Shown: positions 1 through 8,204 of the stretch, piece by piece
Position numbering within the stretch: position 1 is the first letter of the stretch
Layout: every line of letters starts with the position of its first letter
Assembly (NCBI RefSeq): GCF_047607725.1
Contig: NZ_JBLKSS010000015.1
Coordinates: forward strand, 1-37,815
Origin: JBLKSS01 sp047607725
Lineage (GTDB): Bacteria; Pseudomonadota; Gammaproteobacteria; Enterobacterales; Enterobacteriaceae
DNA length: 37,815 bases
Direction: 5' to 3'
The notes under the pieces: generated by a model
Told to the model about the DNA's origin: nothing
The model's input: only the letters and a program-made list of their open reading frames with translations
The model's database searches: none
Program-made: the position numbers and the translations under genes

Positions 1-1
1 C

Positions 2-175
2 AAAAGCAGCAGCATCCTGATCAGTCAACTGCCGGTAAAAAAATGGTATGGACTGATAGAAAACCCCACGACAGCTGACGCGTTACTCGATCGGCTAGTA
101 CACCCCAGCTATCGACTGGAACTTAAAGGCGAATCACTACACAAAGAGCAAGGAGTAGCCAGCACAGGAAAATAG
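2..175 (+). CDS. istB: IS21-family IstB-like helper ATPase, C-terminal end (partial)
   Basis: An open frame enters from the left edge and stops at 173-175 (57 residues). It carries the typical C-terminal end of IstB transposition helpers: ISQLPVKKWYGLIENPTTAD, then a DALLDRLVHPSYRLELKGES-type segment. In the family IstB is an AAA+ ATPase that works with the IstA transposase; the ATP-binding part would lie left of the window. It is followed by the element's terminal repeats and the element end at about 300, so reading frame and end are in the expected IS21 order. Whether the full copy is intact cannot be seen. Confidence 0.85.
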   Translation, partial: KSSSILISQLPVKKWYGLIENPTTADALLDRLVHPSYRLELKGESLHKEQGVASTGK

Positions 176-207
176 ACTAAAACCGAGTCAGAAGATGAGC
201 GAACACG

Positions 208-300
208 TGATCGAATATCACTGGAATGGGTGATCGGAAAATATCGGAATAACTGATCGGATGTCGCCGGAACAGATGATCGGATACGTCGGAATCTGCA
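208..300. repeat. IS21 multiple terminal repeats (4 x 23 bp)
   Basis: TGATCG starts at 208, 231, 254 and 277, a strict 23-bp period. Each unit also has a GGAAT- or GGAAC-like motif in its second half. IS21-family ends are known to carry several such repeats as transposase-binding sites. The last unit abuts the element end. Confidence 0.8.
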
Positions 301-342
301 CCCCACGGAACCGCTGCCGATGACAATTAAATCGTAAACCAT
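301..342 (-). pseudogene. solA: solA N-terminal stub, interrupted by IS21 element
   Basis: Reading leftward from ATG at 342, the first 14 codons give MVYDLIVIGSGSVG, the FAD-binding Rossmann start (GxGxxG) of N-methyl-L-tryptophan oxidase/sarcosine-oxidase-type SolA. The match ends exactly where the IS21 element begins at 300, and the frame then runs into IS sequence. The gene is therefore disrupted. Its neighbour on this strand is bssS, as in E. coli, which supports the call despite the short match. Confidence 0.8.
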
Positions 343-459
343 ACCCTGATGCTCCTGACTGTGTTCCGCCGGCTGTCGCGCCGGGTGAGATAAGTGTAAT
401 AATAGTCCGGAAGCTCGAATAGGGTCATCTGTCTGAAATAAAGCTTACGTAAAATAAAA

Positions 460-484
460 TCACCCGCGACGGGGCAGCGGGTGA
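460..484 (-). terminator. Intrinsic terminator after bssS
   Basis: An 8-bp stem pairs 460-467 with 477-484 (TCACCCGC/GCGGGTGA). On the minus strand it is followed by a T-rich run (ATTTTATTTTA). It lies just past the bssS stop. Confidence 0.75.
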
Positions 485-501
485 CATCAGGGGTGATAGA
501 A

Positions 502-750
502 CTAATGTTTGCGGTAATCCAGGTGTTCCGTTGATTCTATTTTGGCGATACCGGCTTCGAGAATGGAAATCAACTGCTTGGCGACATCGGTCGTGAGCCA
601 TAATGTCCGGTCAACTTCCGCATCGGCGGTGGCCTGGTCAGGGGAATTGACATAATGCAGGCGAATCATCATGGCATCGTAGGCATCTACCGTACTAATG
701 TCCCAGCCGACCAGCGGGTGTGTATGAATGATTTCGTTTTTTCTGTCCAT
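502..750 (-). CDS. bssS: Biofilm regulator BssS (YceP)
   Basis: The product has 82 residues, close to E. coli BssS (84). It has the diagnostic THPLVGWDISTVDAYDAMM segment near the N-terminus and TLWLTTDVAKQLISILEAGI in the middle. BssS is a small cytoplasmic protein that affects biofilm formation through AI-2/indole signalling; its biochemical activity is not established. Between solA and dinI the position is the same as in E. coli. An intrinsic terminator follows. The frame is intact although neighbouring solA and pyrC are broken. Confidence 0.92.
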   Translation of the reverse strand: MDRKNEIIHTHPLVGWDISTVDAYDAMMIRLHYVNSPDQATADAEVDRTLWLTTDVAKQLISILEAGIAKIESTEHLDYRKH

Positions 751-943
751 ATATACCCCTTTTTTGACTCGTTATGATTTGAGTGACTATGAGGTTCTGG
801 CATCTCCTGGTTCGCAGGTAGCTTCATTATACCCGCCTTTTTCAAATTTTTTCGCAATTAGAGACTTTTTTTGTAATAGGAAACGTCGCAAAGGGTTACT
901 GAGCGCGCCACCATGAGCGGCTGCGGCCCGCGCGGCGCGACGG

Positions 944-1222
944 TTAATCCTGCCGTGGCGCGGGAGGCAGCGTCACCGGCATTACGCGACGGGCCAGCTC
1001 TTCCGCTAATTGTGCGAAATATTTCTGCATCAATGCATCGCGGTTTTGGTTCTGTGCTTCCAGCATCAGGTTATGAATCAGCAGCTGATTTGCTTTTTCA
1101 TCCAGGCTGAATGAAAGATAGGAAAAAGCGATTTCCAGCACGCTCAGCCGGCGCTGCTGTTCACTTATCAATTGCAGTAACTCACCGAAGGTCATCGCTT
1201 CTTCTGGCTTTTCCGGCGTCAT
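944..1222 (-). CDS. Small protein of unknown function between dinI and bssS
   Basis: The frame encodes 92 residues, mostly predicted helical and leucine/glutamate/glutamine-rich (FGELLQLISEQQRRLSVLEI, then an LDEKANQLL stretch), ending in a proline-rich tail. The size and helical, coiled-coil-like character loosely recall small anti-adaptor proteins such as IraP, but I see no specific motif match and do not assign a function. A good ribosome-binding site (GGGAGA, 5-6 bases before ATG) and its own space between the dinI terminator and bssS support it as a real gene. It is cytoplasmic by absence of signal or membrane segments. Confidence 0.65.
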   Translation of the reverse strand: MTPEKPEEAMTFGELLQLISEQQRRLSVLEIAFSYLSFSLDEKANQLLIHNLMLEAQNQNRDALMQKYFAQLAEELARRVMPVTLPPAPRQD

Positions 1223-1357
1223 GGTGTTCTCCCGAAAGCGGTGGTGCCGTCTTGGATAGATACAGGCAATGAATAGGCCAAGGGCGGCCTATCCCCTATC
1301 ATAAGCCGCATTGGGAATTTTTTCAGCGAAAGCCTGCGTATTTGGGCGAAAAGGAAT

Positions 1358-1384
1358 AAAAAAAAGCCGGGTAGCGAACCCGGC
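1358..1384 (-). terminator. Intrinsic terminator after dinI
   Basis: A 7-bp GC-rich stem pairs 1366-1372 with 1378-1384 (GCCGGGT/ACCCGGC) around a 5-base loop. On the minus strand it is followed by eight T (plus-strand A run 1358-1365). Confidence 0.85.
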
Positions 1385-1405
1385 AAGCGACAGTACAACA
1401 AAATC

Positions 1406-1654
1406 TTATTGTGGAGAGTGCGGGTCAAACCAGTCATCGGCGCTTTCCCACATCTCTTGCAGGATGTCGGTGATAAGCGCCTTGTCTTCCTTGCTGCCGC
1501 CCAGGACGGTAATGCCGTTGGCGCTGGCATACCGTACCTGAAGCTGGGAGTCGGAAAATCGTTTATCAATGCGCAGATGTAGTTCTTTGCTCAACGCCTC
1601 CAGGGCACCGGCAGGAAGCGGTGTCGATTTGGCGAGGGTGATTTCAATTCGCAT
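1406..1654 (-). CDS. dinI: DNA-damage-inducible protein DinI
   Basis: The 82 residues begin MRIEITLAK, with the family's conserved C-terminal acidic helix (LQEMWESADDWF). DinI binds RecA filaments, stabilising them and modulating LexA/UmuD cleavage in the SOS response. Length is as in E. coli (81). A LexA box overlaps its promoter just upstream and an intrinsic terminator lies downstream, so it forms a single-gene SOS unit. The frame is intact. Confidence 0.95.
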   Translation of the reverse strand: MRIEITLAKSTPLPAGALEALSKELHLRIDKRFSDSQLQVRYASANGITVLGGSKEDKALITDILQEMWESADDWFDPHSPQ

Positions 1655-1679
1655 TTGTTTGTTCTCACTGTATCAGAGC

Positions 1680-1715
1680 CTGTTTATTTATACAGTATAT
1701 TGTGAGAGGGTGCAA
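1680..1715 (-). promoter_or_regulatory. dinI promoter with overlapping LexA (SOS) box
   Basis: On the minus strand, TTGCAC (plus 1710-1715) and TATAAA (plus 1687-1692) are 17 bp apart. A perfect CTGT-N8-ACAG LexA site (1680-1695) overlaps the -10 element. The site lies about 25-40 bases upstream of the dinI ATG. Repression by LexA is inferred from the site and from known dinI regulation. Confidence 0.88.
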
Positions 1716-1920
1716 CCGGTATGGGCGTTTTGCTGCGATGGCTATGGCTTGACGTTCCCCGGCGGAACACGCCAGACCGGATGATGAGGCGGTGCGATAG
1801 GATGCCGGCAGTGCCGGTGACCCGCTCGGCGTCGGTGGGGGAATCAGGCAGCGCCCGCATCCCCGTGGTCTGGCCCCGGTGGCGCACGACTAAGGTTGCG
1901 CCCGGCGCCAGGCCGTCCGG

Positions 1921-2989
1921 TTATTGACCGCTTTCGTCAACCACTGTCCAATTCAGCGTCTGGTCGGCAAGGAAGGGCACCAGCGTCTCGCCATCGCCGT
2001 CCGCCAGAGAGATAGTCGCAGGTTGGCGATGGGCCTCACGGCGCAGCGTAATAAAATCCTCGTTAAGCGGCAAACCGTAGAAGCGCGGGCCGTTAAGCGA
2101 ACAAAGCGCTTCCAAATGCGCCAGCGCACCGATCTCCTCGAATACCGTAGCGTAGGCCGGCAGGGCGGTGGGGGCGTTGAAAACGCCGGCACAGCCGCAG
2201 TCCGACTCTTTACGCGCTCTGGCGCCCAGCGCAGTATCGGTACCGAGAAACAGGCGGTCGCAGCCGCTGGCCACCGCGACGCGCAAAGCCTGCTGGTGCA
2301 CGTTGCGCTTAAGGATCGGCAGGCAGTTAAAGATGCGGTCGACCCCCCCCCACCAGCATATGGTTACGGTTGAACATCAGGTGCTGCGGGGTAATGGTGG
2401 CGCCCAAATACGCATCGCCGGCCAGCACATAGTCGGCGGCCTCTTTGGTGGTGATATGTTCAAAAACGATTTTCAGCGCCGGGAACTGACGGCGGATCGG
2501 CGCCATGACCTGTTCAATAAAGCGCGCCTCGCGATCGAAGATATCAATATCCCCCGCCGTCACTTCTCCATGTATCAGCAGCGGCATACCGATCGTCTGC
2601 ATCGCCTCGAACAGGGGATAAATCGCGGCAATATTGGTGACCCCGTGCTGGGAGTTGGTGGTGGCATTGGCCGGATAGAGCTTGGCGGCGGTAAACACCC
2701 TCTGGCGGTGCCCATCAATCAACGTTTGCCTGTCCAGCGAATCCGTCAAATAACAGGTCATCAACGGCGTAAAGCGGTGACCCGCCAGCAGCGCAGCCAA
2801 AATACGTTCGCGGTAGGCTATCGCCTGGGCGAGGGTAGTAATGGGCGGTGTCAGATTGGGCATGATGCTCGCCCGGCCAAAATAACGGCTGGTGTAGGGC
2901 AGCACCGTGCGCAACATATCATCGTCGCGCAAATGAACATGCCAGTTGTCCGGCCGGCGAATTTTCAGTACTGCGGGCTGTACGGTCAT
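1921..2989 (-). pseudogene. pyrC: Dihydroorotase, frameshifted
   Basis: PyrC catalyses reversible cyclisation of carbamoyl aspartate to dihydroorotate in pyrimidine synthesis. The first part starts at ATG 2989 and has the zinc-binding HxH (NWHVHLRD), the lysine to be carbamylated (AAKLYPANATTNS), IHGEV and FEHITTKEA. It is cut by a stop soon after MLVGG. The rest, with CLPILKRNVHQQAL, the catalytic Asp in FLGTD, and FNAPTALPAYATVFEEI, is in another frame. The break is a run of nine C (2343-2351); eight would restore a full protein of about 347 residues (E. coli 348). One inserted base is thus the only visible lesion. Slippage in vivo or a sequencing error in the homopolymer are both possible. 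Confidence 0.88.
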
Positions 2990-3115
2990 GGGGTCTAGCT
3001 CCAGTTAAGCAGGGTAAAGTTAAAGCGCTTTGAACATAACGGCGGGGTACAAGAATAAGAGTAAAGCGCGGTCATTGCATCAATTTCTTGGCCCATCGCG
3101 GGACGCCACGCGGAC

Positions 3116-3141
3116 AAAAAAAGACCCGCCGAAGCGGGTCT
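3116..3141 (-). terminator. Intrinsic terminator after rne
   Basis: The stem AGACCCGC/GCGGGTCT (3122-3129 with 3134-3141) has a TTCG tetraloop on the minus strand. A run of seven T follows on that strand. It lies directly after the rne stop. Confidence 0.9.
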
Positions 3142-3154
3142 GAGTTGTGAGGCG

Positions 3155-6100
3155 TTATAGCGGATCCGGCGTGTCCGGACGGGTTGCCGGGGCGGTCGCC
3201 TGCTTATCCGCGGCGTGGCCGCCGGCGGCGCCACGACCGTCGAACCGATAATCCGGCCGTTGCCAGTCGCTGACCGGCAGCGGCGAAGGCGTATAGGTCG
3301 GCGCTGGCGCTTTGGTCATCGGCGCGCTGGCATGATGCTTGAAACGCATTGCGGGGGTGTCTTGCGTTACCGTCAACGGGCGTCCTTCCTGCGTCGGCGG
3401 CGGGCTGACGGGCGGCGGCATATGACGGGCGACGTCTTCAGCCGCCGCGGATGGTGTTGACTGCGTAGTGCCGACATTCTCGCTGTCCGCGGCCGGAACG
3501 ACCGGGGGCAATGCGGCGCCGGGGAACGGCTCGGAAACTGCGGCGGCATCCGTCGTCGTGCCCGCATTGGCCGTGTCGTCAGGGCGTGACGCATTGTGCG
3601 TCGCAGACGGCGTAAGGTCCGGCGCCTGATTAACGGGACGTGCGTCGTCATGGGACGCGACCGGCTGCTGCGACGGCGCCAAATCGGCTGGACGTTCTTC
3701 ATCGCTTTGTTCAAACGACAGCGGGGCGGCTTCGGCGCTGGAGGTGGCCGGCACGGCATTGGGCTGTGCTGGCGTTTGCGGCAGGTCGTCGACATCCTGA
3801 GCCGTTGACGTCACGGCGCTGCCTGCGGCCGGTTCCGCCTGCTCAATCTGCCGTTGCGCCACCGGCTGCTCGTCGGGGGCGATCACCGGCGGTACTTCAT
3901 CAGCGGCAGCCTCCTGCGCAGGTGACGGTACCAACGGGACCAGCGTTGGCTGCGGAAGCTGTTGACTGTTCAGCACCTCGCTGACCGTCGCGACCGCGGC
4001 TTCGCCCGCCGGCGTAACGGCAAACGCCGCCTGTTCCTGGCGCACGGTGGTGGCATTGGTACCCGCGGCCACATCGGCGCCGGCGTCATGTTCCGGTTGC
4101 TCAATGGGGGTGACGGGATAGCTCACCCACACTTTACCCGAAGCCATTTCAGGCGACACCACCGCGCTGGTAAGCGGTACCGGCGATGAGAGCGGATAAC
4201 GTTCGTCACGGTAGCGGCGACGGCGCTGGCCGCTGACGCGCAGATGAAGAGGTGAACGGCGGGAACGGCGCGGCAAGCACGCCTCGTTGCCGTTACGTCC
4301 GCCGTCGACATTGCCGGCCTCGAGCGCGGCATCATTTTCGCCTTGCGCACCGTCGATATCGTCATCTTGGCTTTCCACCGCCGCATTGAATGTGGCCGTA
4401 GCGCTTTCCGCCGCGTCTGATGCCGGCGCGGCGGCGGGGAGGGCTGCCCGATCGCCGACGCGGATTTTGCGGTTCAGCGTGCGACGCTGGCGGCGCGGCT
4501 CGGCCTGAATCGGTTTATCTTCCTCGCTGGCGGTGTCGTTGTCGTCTGGCGCTATCTCGGCCGGCAGCGCTTTCAATTCCTGCTCGGCGATCTGCGCTTT
4601 CGGCTCCTGCTGACGGCGCCGTTGGCGATCCTGGCGGGGTTCACGGCGCGATTGTTGCACCTGCTCTTCCTGCTGGGTCTCGCCAATCATATCTCCCGTG
4701 GTCTCCGTCTCGGTGACGGCCTGGGGACGCTTGTGGCGCGCATCGTCACGACCTTCGCGGCGTTCGCGCGGCTGGCGGCTTTCCTGACCGGCGCGGGTCG
4801 GCTCGTTGTTGCGCTCGCGGCGGCCATTCTGTTGACGGCGTTGACCGCGGCGATCCTGACGCTCCTGACGGCGCGGCGTTTCCGCCTCGGGCGCCGTCTC
4901 GACGACTACCGCTTCGGCGGCGTTGCTTTCCGTCTGTTGCGCCGGCGTGCCGATGAGGGATTTGAAGCCGGCGACCAGGCGGCCGAACAGGCCGCGGGAA
5001 GCGACCGCGGTCTCTACGGCGGCGGCAGGTTTCTCGCTGGCTAGCGGCGGATCGGGCATGACAAAAGCCGCCAGCGCCGGCTGCTCGGGGCGCTTGCGCT
5101 CTGCGGCGGGCTCCTCAGACGGCTGGATCATTTCCGCTTCGTGTAATTGTGGCAGCAGGTAGCTCAGCGTCGGGGCCTCTTCGCCCTTGCGCACGCGCAA
5201 CACCGCGTAATGCGGAGTCTGCATTTGATCGTTCGGGACGATAATCGCCCGTACGCCGCCTTGGCGTTTCTCGATGGCGTTGACGGCTTCGCGCTTCTCG
5301 TTTAGCAAATAGGAGGCGATGGGAACCGGCACGATGGCATGAACTTCGTGGGTATTCTCTTTCAGCGCTTCTTCTTCGATAAGTCGCAGTATGGAAAGGG
5401 AAAGGGATTCGTTATCACGGATGGTGCCGGTGCCGCCGCAGCGGGGGCAGACGTGATGGCTCGATTCACCGAGCGACGGGCTCAGACGCTGGCGGGAGAG
5501 CTCCAGCAGGCCGAAGCGGGAGATGCGGCCTATTTGAATACGGGCACGATCCTGGCGGACCGACTCGCGCAGGCAATTTTCCACTTCCCGCTGATGGCGC
5601 ACCGGCGTCATATCGATGAAGTCGATAACGATCAGGCCGCCCAGGTCGCGCAGGCGCAGCTGACGGGCGATTTCATCGGCCGCTTCAAGGTTGGTATTGA
5701 AAGCGGTTTCTTCAATATCGCCGCCGCGGGTTGAACGCGCGGAGTTGATATCAATGGCGGTAAGAGCCTCGGTGGTGTCGATGACAATGGAACCGCCGGA
5801 GGGCAACCGCACTTCACGCTGAAATGCGGATTCAATCTGTGATTCGATCTGGTAGTGGCTGAACAGAGGGATTTCACCGCTGTAGAGTTTAATCTTACTG
5901 GTAAAATCCGGGCGGCCAAGCGACGCAATATGCTCTTTCGCCAAATCCAGCACTTTAGGATTATCGATCAGGATTTCGCCAATATCGGGCCGTAAATAAT
6001 CGCGGAAAGCGCGGACGATAACATTACTTTCCTGGTGAATCAAAAACGGCGCAGGGCGCCCTTCGGCGGCTTTTTTTATCGCTTGCCAGTGTTTGAGGCG

Positions 6101-6658
6101 AAAGGCAAGATCCCATTGCAGCGCATCGGCTGATTTGCCGACGCCGGCGGTGCGGACGATGAGCCCCATGCCGTCAGGAAGTTCAAGGGAGGACAACGCT
6201 TCTTTCAGCTCGGTGCGGTCGTCGCCTTCGATACGGCGCGAAATCCCGCCCGCGCGCGGGTTGTTCGGCATCAGCACCAGATAGCTGCCGGCCAGGCTGA
6301 TAAAGGTGGTCAGCGCCGCGCCCTTATTACCCCGTTCCTCTTTATCCACCTGCACGATGACTTCCTGACCTTCACGCAGCACATCCTTGATATTGGGTCT
6401 GCCATGGGAAGAATATTGAGGAGGAAAGTACTCGCGGGAAATTTCTTTAAGGGGAAGGAAACCGTGGCGCTCGGCGCCATAATCCACAAACGCCGCTTCC
6501 AGGCTGGGTTCAATACGGGTGATTTTACCCTTGTAGATATTGGCTTTTTTTTGCTCATGCCCGGGGCTCTCAATATCCAGGTCATACAGCCGCTGGCCAT
6601 CTACCAGAGCAACGCGCAACTCCTCCTGTTGAGTTGCGTTAATTAACATTCTTTTCAT
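3155..6658 (-). CDS. rne: Ribonuclease E
   Basis: The endoribonuclease is the core of the RNA degradosome and acts in mRNA decay and rRNA/tRNA maturation. The frame encodes 1167 residues (E. coli 1061). The N-terminal half has the S1 domain (about 35-125), catalytic aspartates in AIDINSAR and VIDFIDM (about 303 and 346) and the zinc-link CPRCGGTG (about 404). Next comes the membrane-binding amphipathic segment GLFGRLVAGFKSLIG (about 570), then arginine-rich RNA-binding stretches, including PRRSRRSPLHLRVSGQRRRR. The long low-complexity acidic/proline region contains the extra residues. The C-terminus keeps the PNPase-binding type end (HHASAPMTKAPAP, SDWQRP, GAAGGH). The scaffold is intact, unlike in many reduced symbionts. 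A conserved long leader suggests autoregulation. The terminator lies at 3116-3141. Confidence 0.97.
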   Translation of the reverse strand: MKRMLINATQQEELRVALVDGQRLYDLDIESPGHEQKKANIYKGKITRIEPSLEAAFVDYGAERHGFLPLKEISREYFPPQYSSHGRPNIKDVLREGQEVIVQVDKEERGNKGAALTTFISLAGSYLVLMPNNPRAGGISRRIEGDDRTELKEALSSLELPDGMGLIVRTAGVGKSADALQWDLAFRLKHWQAIKKAAEGRPAPFLIHQESNVIVRAFRDYLRPDIGEILIDNPKVLDLAKEHIASLGRPDFTSKIKLYSGEIPLFSHYQIESQIESAFQREVRLPSGGSIVIDTTEALTAIDINSARSTRGGDIEETAFNTNLEAADEIARQLRLRDLGGLIVIDFIDMTPVRHQREVENCLRESVRQDRARIQIGRISRFGLLELSRQRLSPSLGESSHHVCPRCGGTGTIRDNESLSLSILRLIEEEALKENTHEVHAIVPVPIASYLLNEKREAVNAIEKRQGGVRAIIVPNDQMQTPHYAVLRVRKGEEAPTLSYLLPQLHEAEMIQPSEEPAAERKRPEQPALAAFVMPDPPLASEKPAAAVETAVASRGLFGRLVAGFKSLIGTPAQQTESNAAEAVVVETAPEAETPRRQERQDRRGQRRQQNGRRERNNEPTRAGQESRQPRERREGRDDARHKRPQAVTETETTGDMIGETQQEEQVQQSRREPRQDRQRRRQQEPKAQIAEQELKALPAEIAPDDNDTASEEDKPIQAEPRRQRRTLNRKIRVGDRAALPAAAPASDAAESATATFNAAVESQDDDIDGAQGENDAALEAGNVDGGRNGNEACLPRRSRRSPLHLRVSGQRRRRYRDERYPLSSPVPLTSAVVSPEMASGKVWVSYPVTPIEQPEHDAGADVAAGTNATTVRQEQAAFAVTPAGEAAVATVSEVLNSQQLPQPTLVPLVPSPAQEAAADEVPPVIAPDEQPVAQRQIEQAEPAAGSAVTSTAQDVDDLPQTPAQPNAVPATSSAEAAPLSFEQSDEERPADLAPSQQPVASHDDARPVNQAPDLTPSATHNASRPDDTANAGTTTDAAAVSEPFPGAALPPVVPAADSENVGTTQSTPSAAAEDVARHMPPPVSPPPTQEGRPLTVTQDTPAMRFKHHASAPMTKAPAPTYTPSPLPVSDWQRPDYRFDGRGAAGGHAADKQATAPATRPDTPDPL

Positions 6659-7016
6659 CGTAACTTACTCATTTTTATGCATTGGCATCAGAGCTGCGGG
6701 CAAAAAACCGCATGGCCGGGTAATCACCGACGACCCCGTGATTTGGCGCAAAGCCGTCAACCTCACGGTTGTCGCTTGCTAAGGGGCGCATTATTTCGGT
6801 AGACTGTTTCCCATAATGGAAAACAGCACTTTTACAGGGGAATAACGTCTGATGGTTATTGCCAGAACGGATTCCTTTTGCCGACCAAGCTGCAATCCGC
6901 AGCCCGCTAACTGCCCGAATTAGCCATTACGTCTTACGCCATTGCCGCGTTTAGGCTAAACCAGACAAATTCAAAATTCCTCGATTACTCGTCTTAGACG
7001 CGAAAACGTGGAAAGT
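6659..7016 (-). promoter_or_regulatory. Long rne 5' leader (probable autoregulatory UTR)
   Basis: No gene lies in the 530 bases between rne and rluC. If transcription starts from the promoter at 7023-7052, the rne leader is about 358 nt, close to the 361 nt of E. coli, where hairpins in the leader let RNase E cut and limit its own mRNA. One small hairpin is visible at about 6758-6772 (CAACC/GGTTG). Detailed conservation of the E. coli hp2/hp3 structures was not computed. Confidence 0.6.
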
Positions 7017-7022
7017 AAATGC

Positions 7023-7052
7023 ATTATTCCACTGCTGACACGCATATAGCAA
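7023..7052 (-). promoter_or_regulatory. Probable rne promoter
   Basis: On the minus strand, TTGCTA (plus 7047-7052) and AATAAT (plus 7023-7028) are 18 bp apart. The implied start at about 7016 gives a leader length matching that of E. coli rne, which supports the assignment. Confidence 0.6.
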
Positions 7053-7188
7053 GACGACTTTAGCCATCGATGACAAGTATCAGACCCATCCTGATGGCTT
7101 CTCACAGAATAGCGTAACGAGGCCACCGGACCAGAAAAAACCTTTTACCGATGAAACCACAGTTAAGCATATAAAAAGAAGTGGCGCT

Positions 7189-8175
7189 ATGGTGTCGGTA
7201 TATTTAGAATCCCGGCCCATGAATGAGAATAATCCCGGCGTACATTTTATCACCATCTCCGCAGACGAAGCCGGTCAGCGGATAGACAATTTTTTGCGTA
7301 CACGCCTCAAAGGGGTGCCGAAAAGCATGATTTACCGCATCGTGCGTAAAGGTGAAGTACGCGTCAATAAAAAAAGGGTAAAACCGGAATACAAACTGCA
7401 AAATGATGATGAAGTGCGTATTCCGCCGGTACGACGGTCGGATGACGAGCAGGCGCCTGTTTCCACCGGGCTGGATAAAGTCGCCGCGTTAAATGACGCC
7501 GTGCTCTGTGAAGACGATTATCTGCTGATCCTGAATAAACCGGCCGGCACGGCCGTGCATGGCGGCAGCGGTCTGAGTTTTGGCGTCATTGAAGGCCTGC
7601 GCGCCCTGCGCCCCGATGCGCGCTTTCTGGAATTGGTTCACCGCCTGGATCGGGACACGTCCGGGGTGCTGTTGGTGGCCAAGAAACGATCGACGCTGCG
7701 TGTGCTGCATGAGCAATTGCGCGCTAAGGGGATGCAAAAGGACTATCTGGCGCTGGTGCGCGGTCAGTGGCAGTCCCACGTCAAAACGGTCGCGGCGCCG
7801 CTGCTGAAGAATATCCTCGCCAGCGGCGAGCGCATCGTGCGGGTAAACAGCGAGGGTAAACCGTCGGAAACCCGTTTCAAAGTGGAAGAGCGGTTTACGC
7901 TGGCCACGCTGGTTAGGGCGAGTCCGGTCACCGGGCGCACCCATCAGATTCGGGTTCATGCCCAACATGCCGGCCATCCCATTGCGTTTGACGATCGCTA
8001 CGGCGACGGCGCGTTCGATCAGCAACTGAAAGGATGCGGCCTGAATCGCCTGTTTTTGCACGCCGCCGCGCTGCGCTTTGATCATCCCGGCAGCGGCGAA
8101 ACGCTGCGGATAGAGGCGCCGCTGGATGCGCCGCTGCGCCAGTGCCTGCTGTATCTGCGCGCCCATTATAAATAG
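7189..8175 (+). CDS. rluC: 23S rRNA pseudouridine synthase RluC
   Basis: RluC makes pseudouridine at 955, 2504 and 2580 of 23S rRNA in E. coli. The protein has 328 residues with an N-terminal S4 RNA-binding domain (DEAGQRIDNFLRTRLKGVPK through VNKKRVKPEYKL). The catalytic domain follows with HRLDRDTSGVLL (catalytic Asp), RGQWQSH and TGRTHQIRVH. The ATG at 7189 has an upstream AAGAAG. The internal ATG at 7219 aligns better with the E. coli start and would give 318 residues, so the first ten residues are uncertain. It is divergent from rne, as in E. coli. Confidence 0.95.
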   Translation: MVSVYLESRPMNENNPGVHFITISADEAGQRIDNFLRTRLKGVPKSMIYRIVRKGEVRVNKKRVKPEYKLQNDDEVRIPPVRRSDDEQAPVSTGLDKVAALNDAVLCEDDYLLILNKPAGTAVHGGSGLSFGVIEGLRALRPDARFLELVHRLDRDTSGVLLVAKKRSTLRVLHEQLRAKGMQKDYLALVRGQWQSHVKTVAAPLLKNILASGERIVRVNSEGKPSETRFKVEERFTLATLVRASPVTGRTHQIRVHAQHAGHPIAFDDRYGDGAFDQQLKGCGLNRLFLHAAALRFDHPGSGETLRIEAPLDAPLRQCLLYLRAHYK

Positions 8176-8204
8176 CCGCCAGGGCGCATGCCGGCTGTTA
8201 ACGG

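Larger units (their letters stand above)
1..300 (+). mobile_element. IS21-family insertion sequence, one end (partial)
   Basis: The istB C-terminus is followed by about 125 bp of non-coding sequence. That stretch holds four copies of a 23-bp unit beginning TGATCG, at exactly 208, 231, 254 and 277. The element ends with ...CTGCA at about 300, fitting the TG...CA ends of IS21 elements. Immediately outside, solA coding sequence resumes. The other end and the target duplication lie outside the window. Confidence 0.85.

Noticed and set aside
208..300. CRISPR-like array of regularly spaced repeats
   Set aside because: The 23-bp units are contiguous with only a short shared core and abut an istB gene and element end, so they are IS21 terminal repeats.
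1684..1887. Open frame of 67 residues between dinI and pyrC on the minus strand
   Set aside because: No recognisable motif, overlaps the dinI promoter, composition unlike a protein, and no ribosome-binding site that I can defend.
2168..2998. Open frame of 276 residues antisense to pyrC
   Set aside because: Shadow of pyrC coding bias; the minus strand has clear dihydroorotase motifs.
4622..5044. Alanine/leucine-rich open frame on the plus strand inside rne
   Set aside because: Antisense shadow of the GC-rich, low-complexity RNase E scaffold region.
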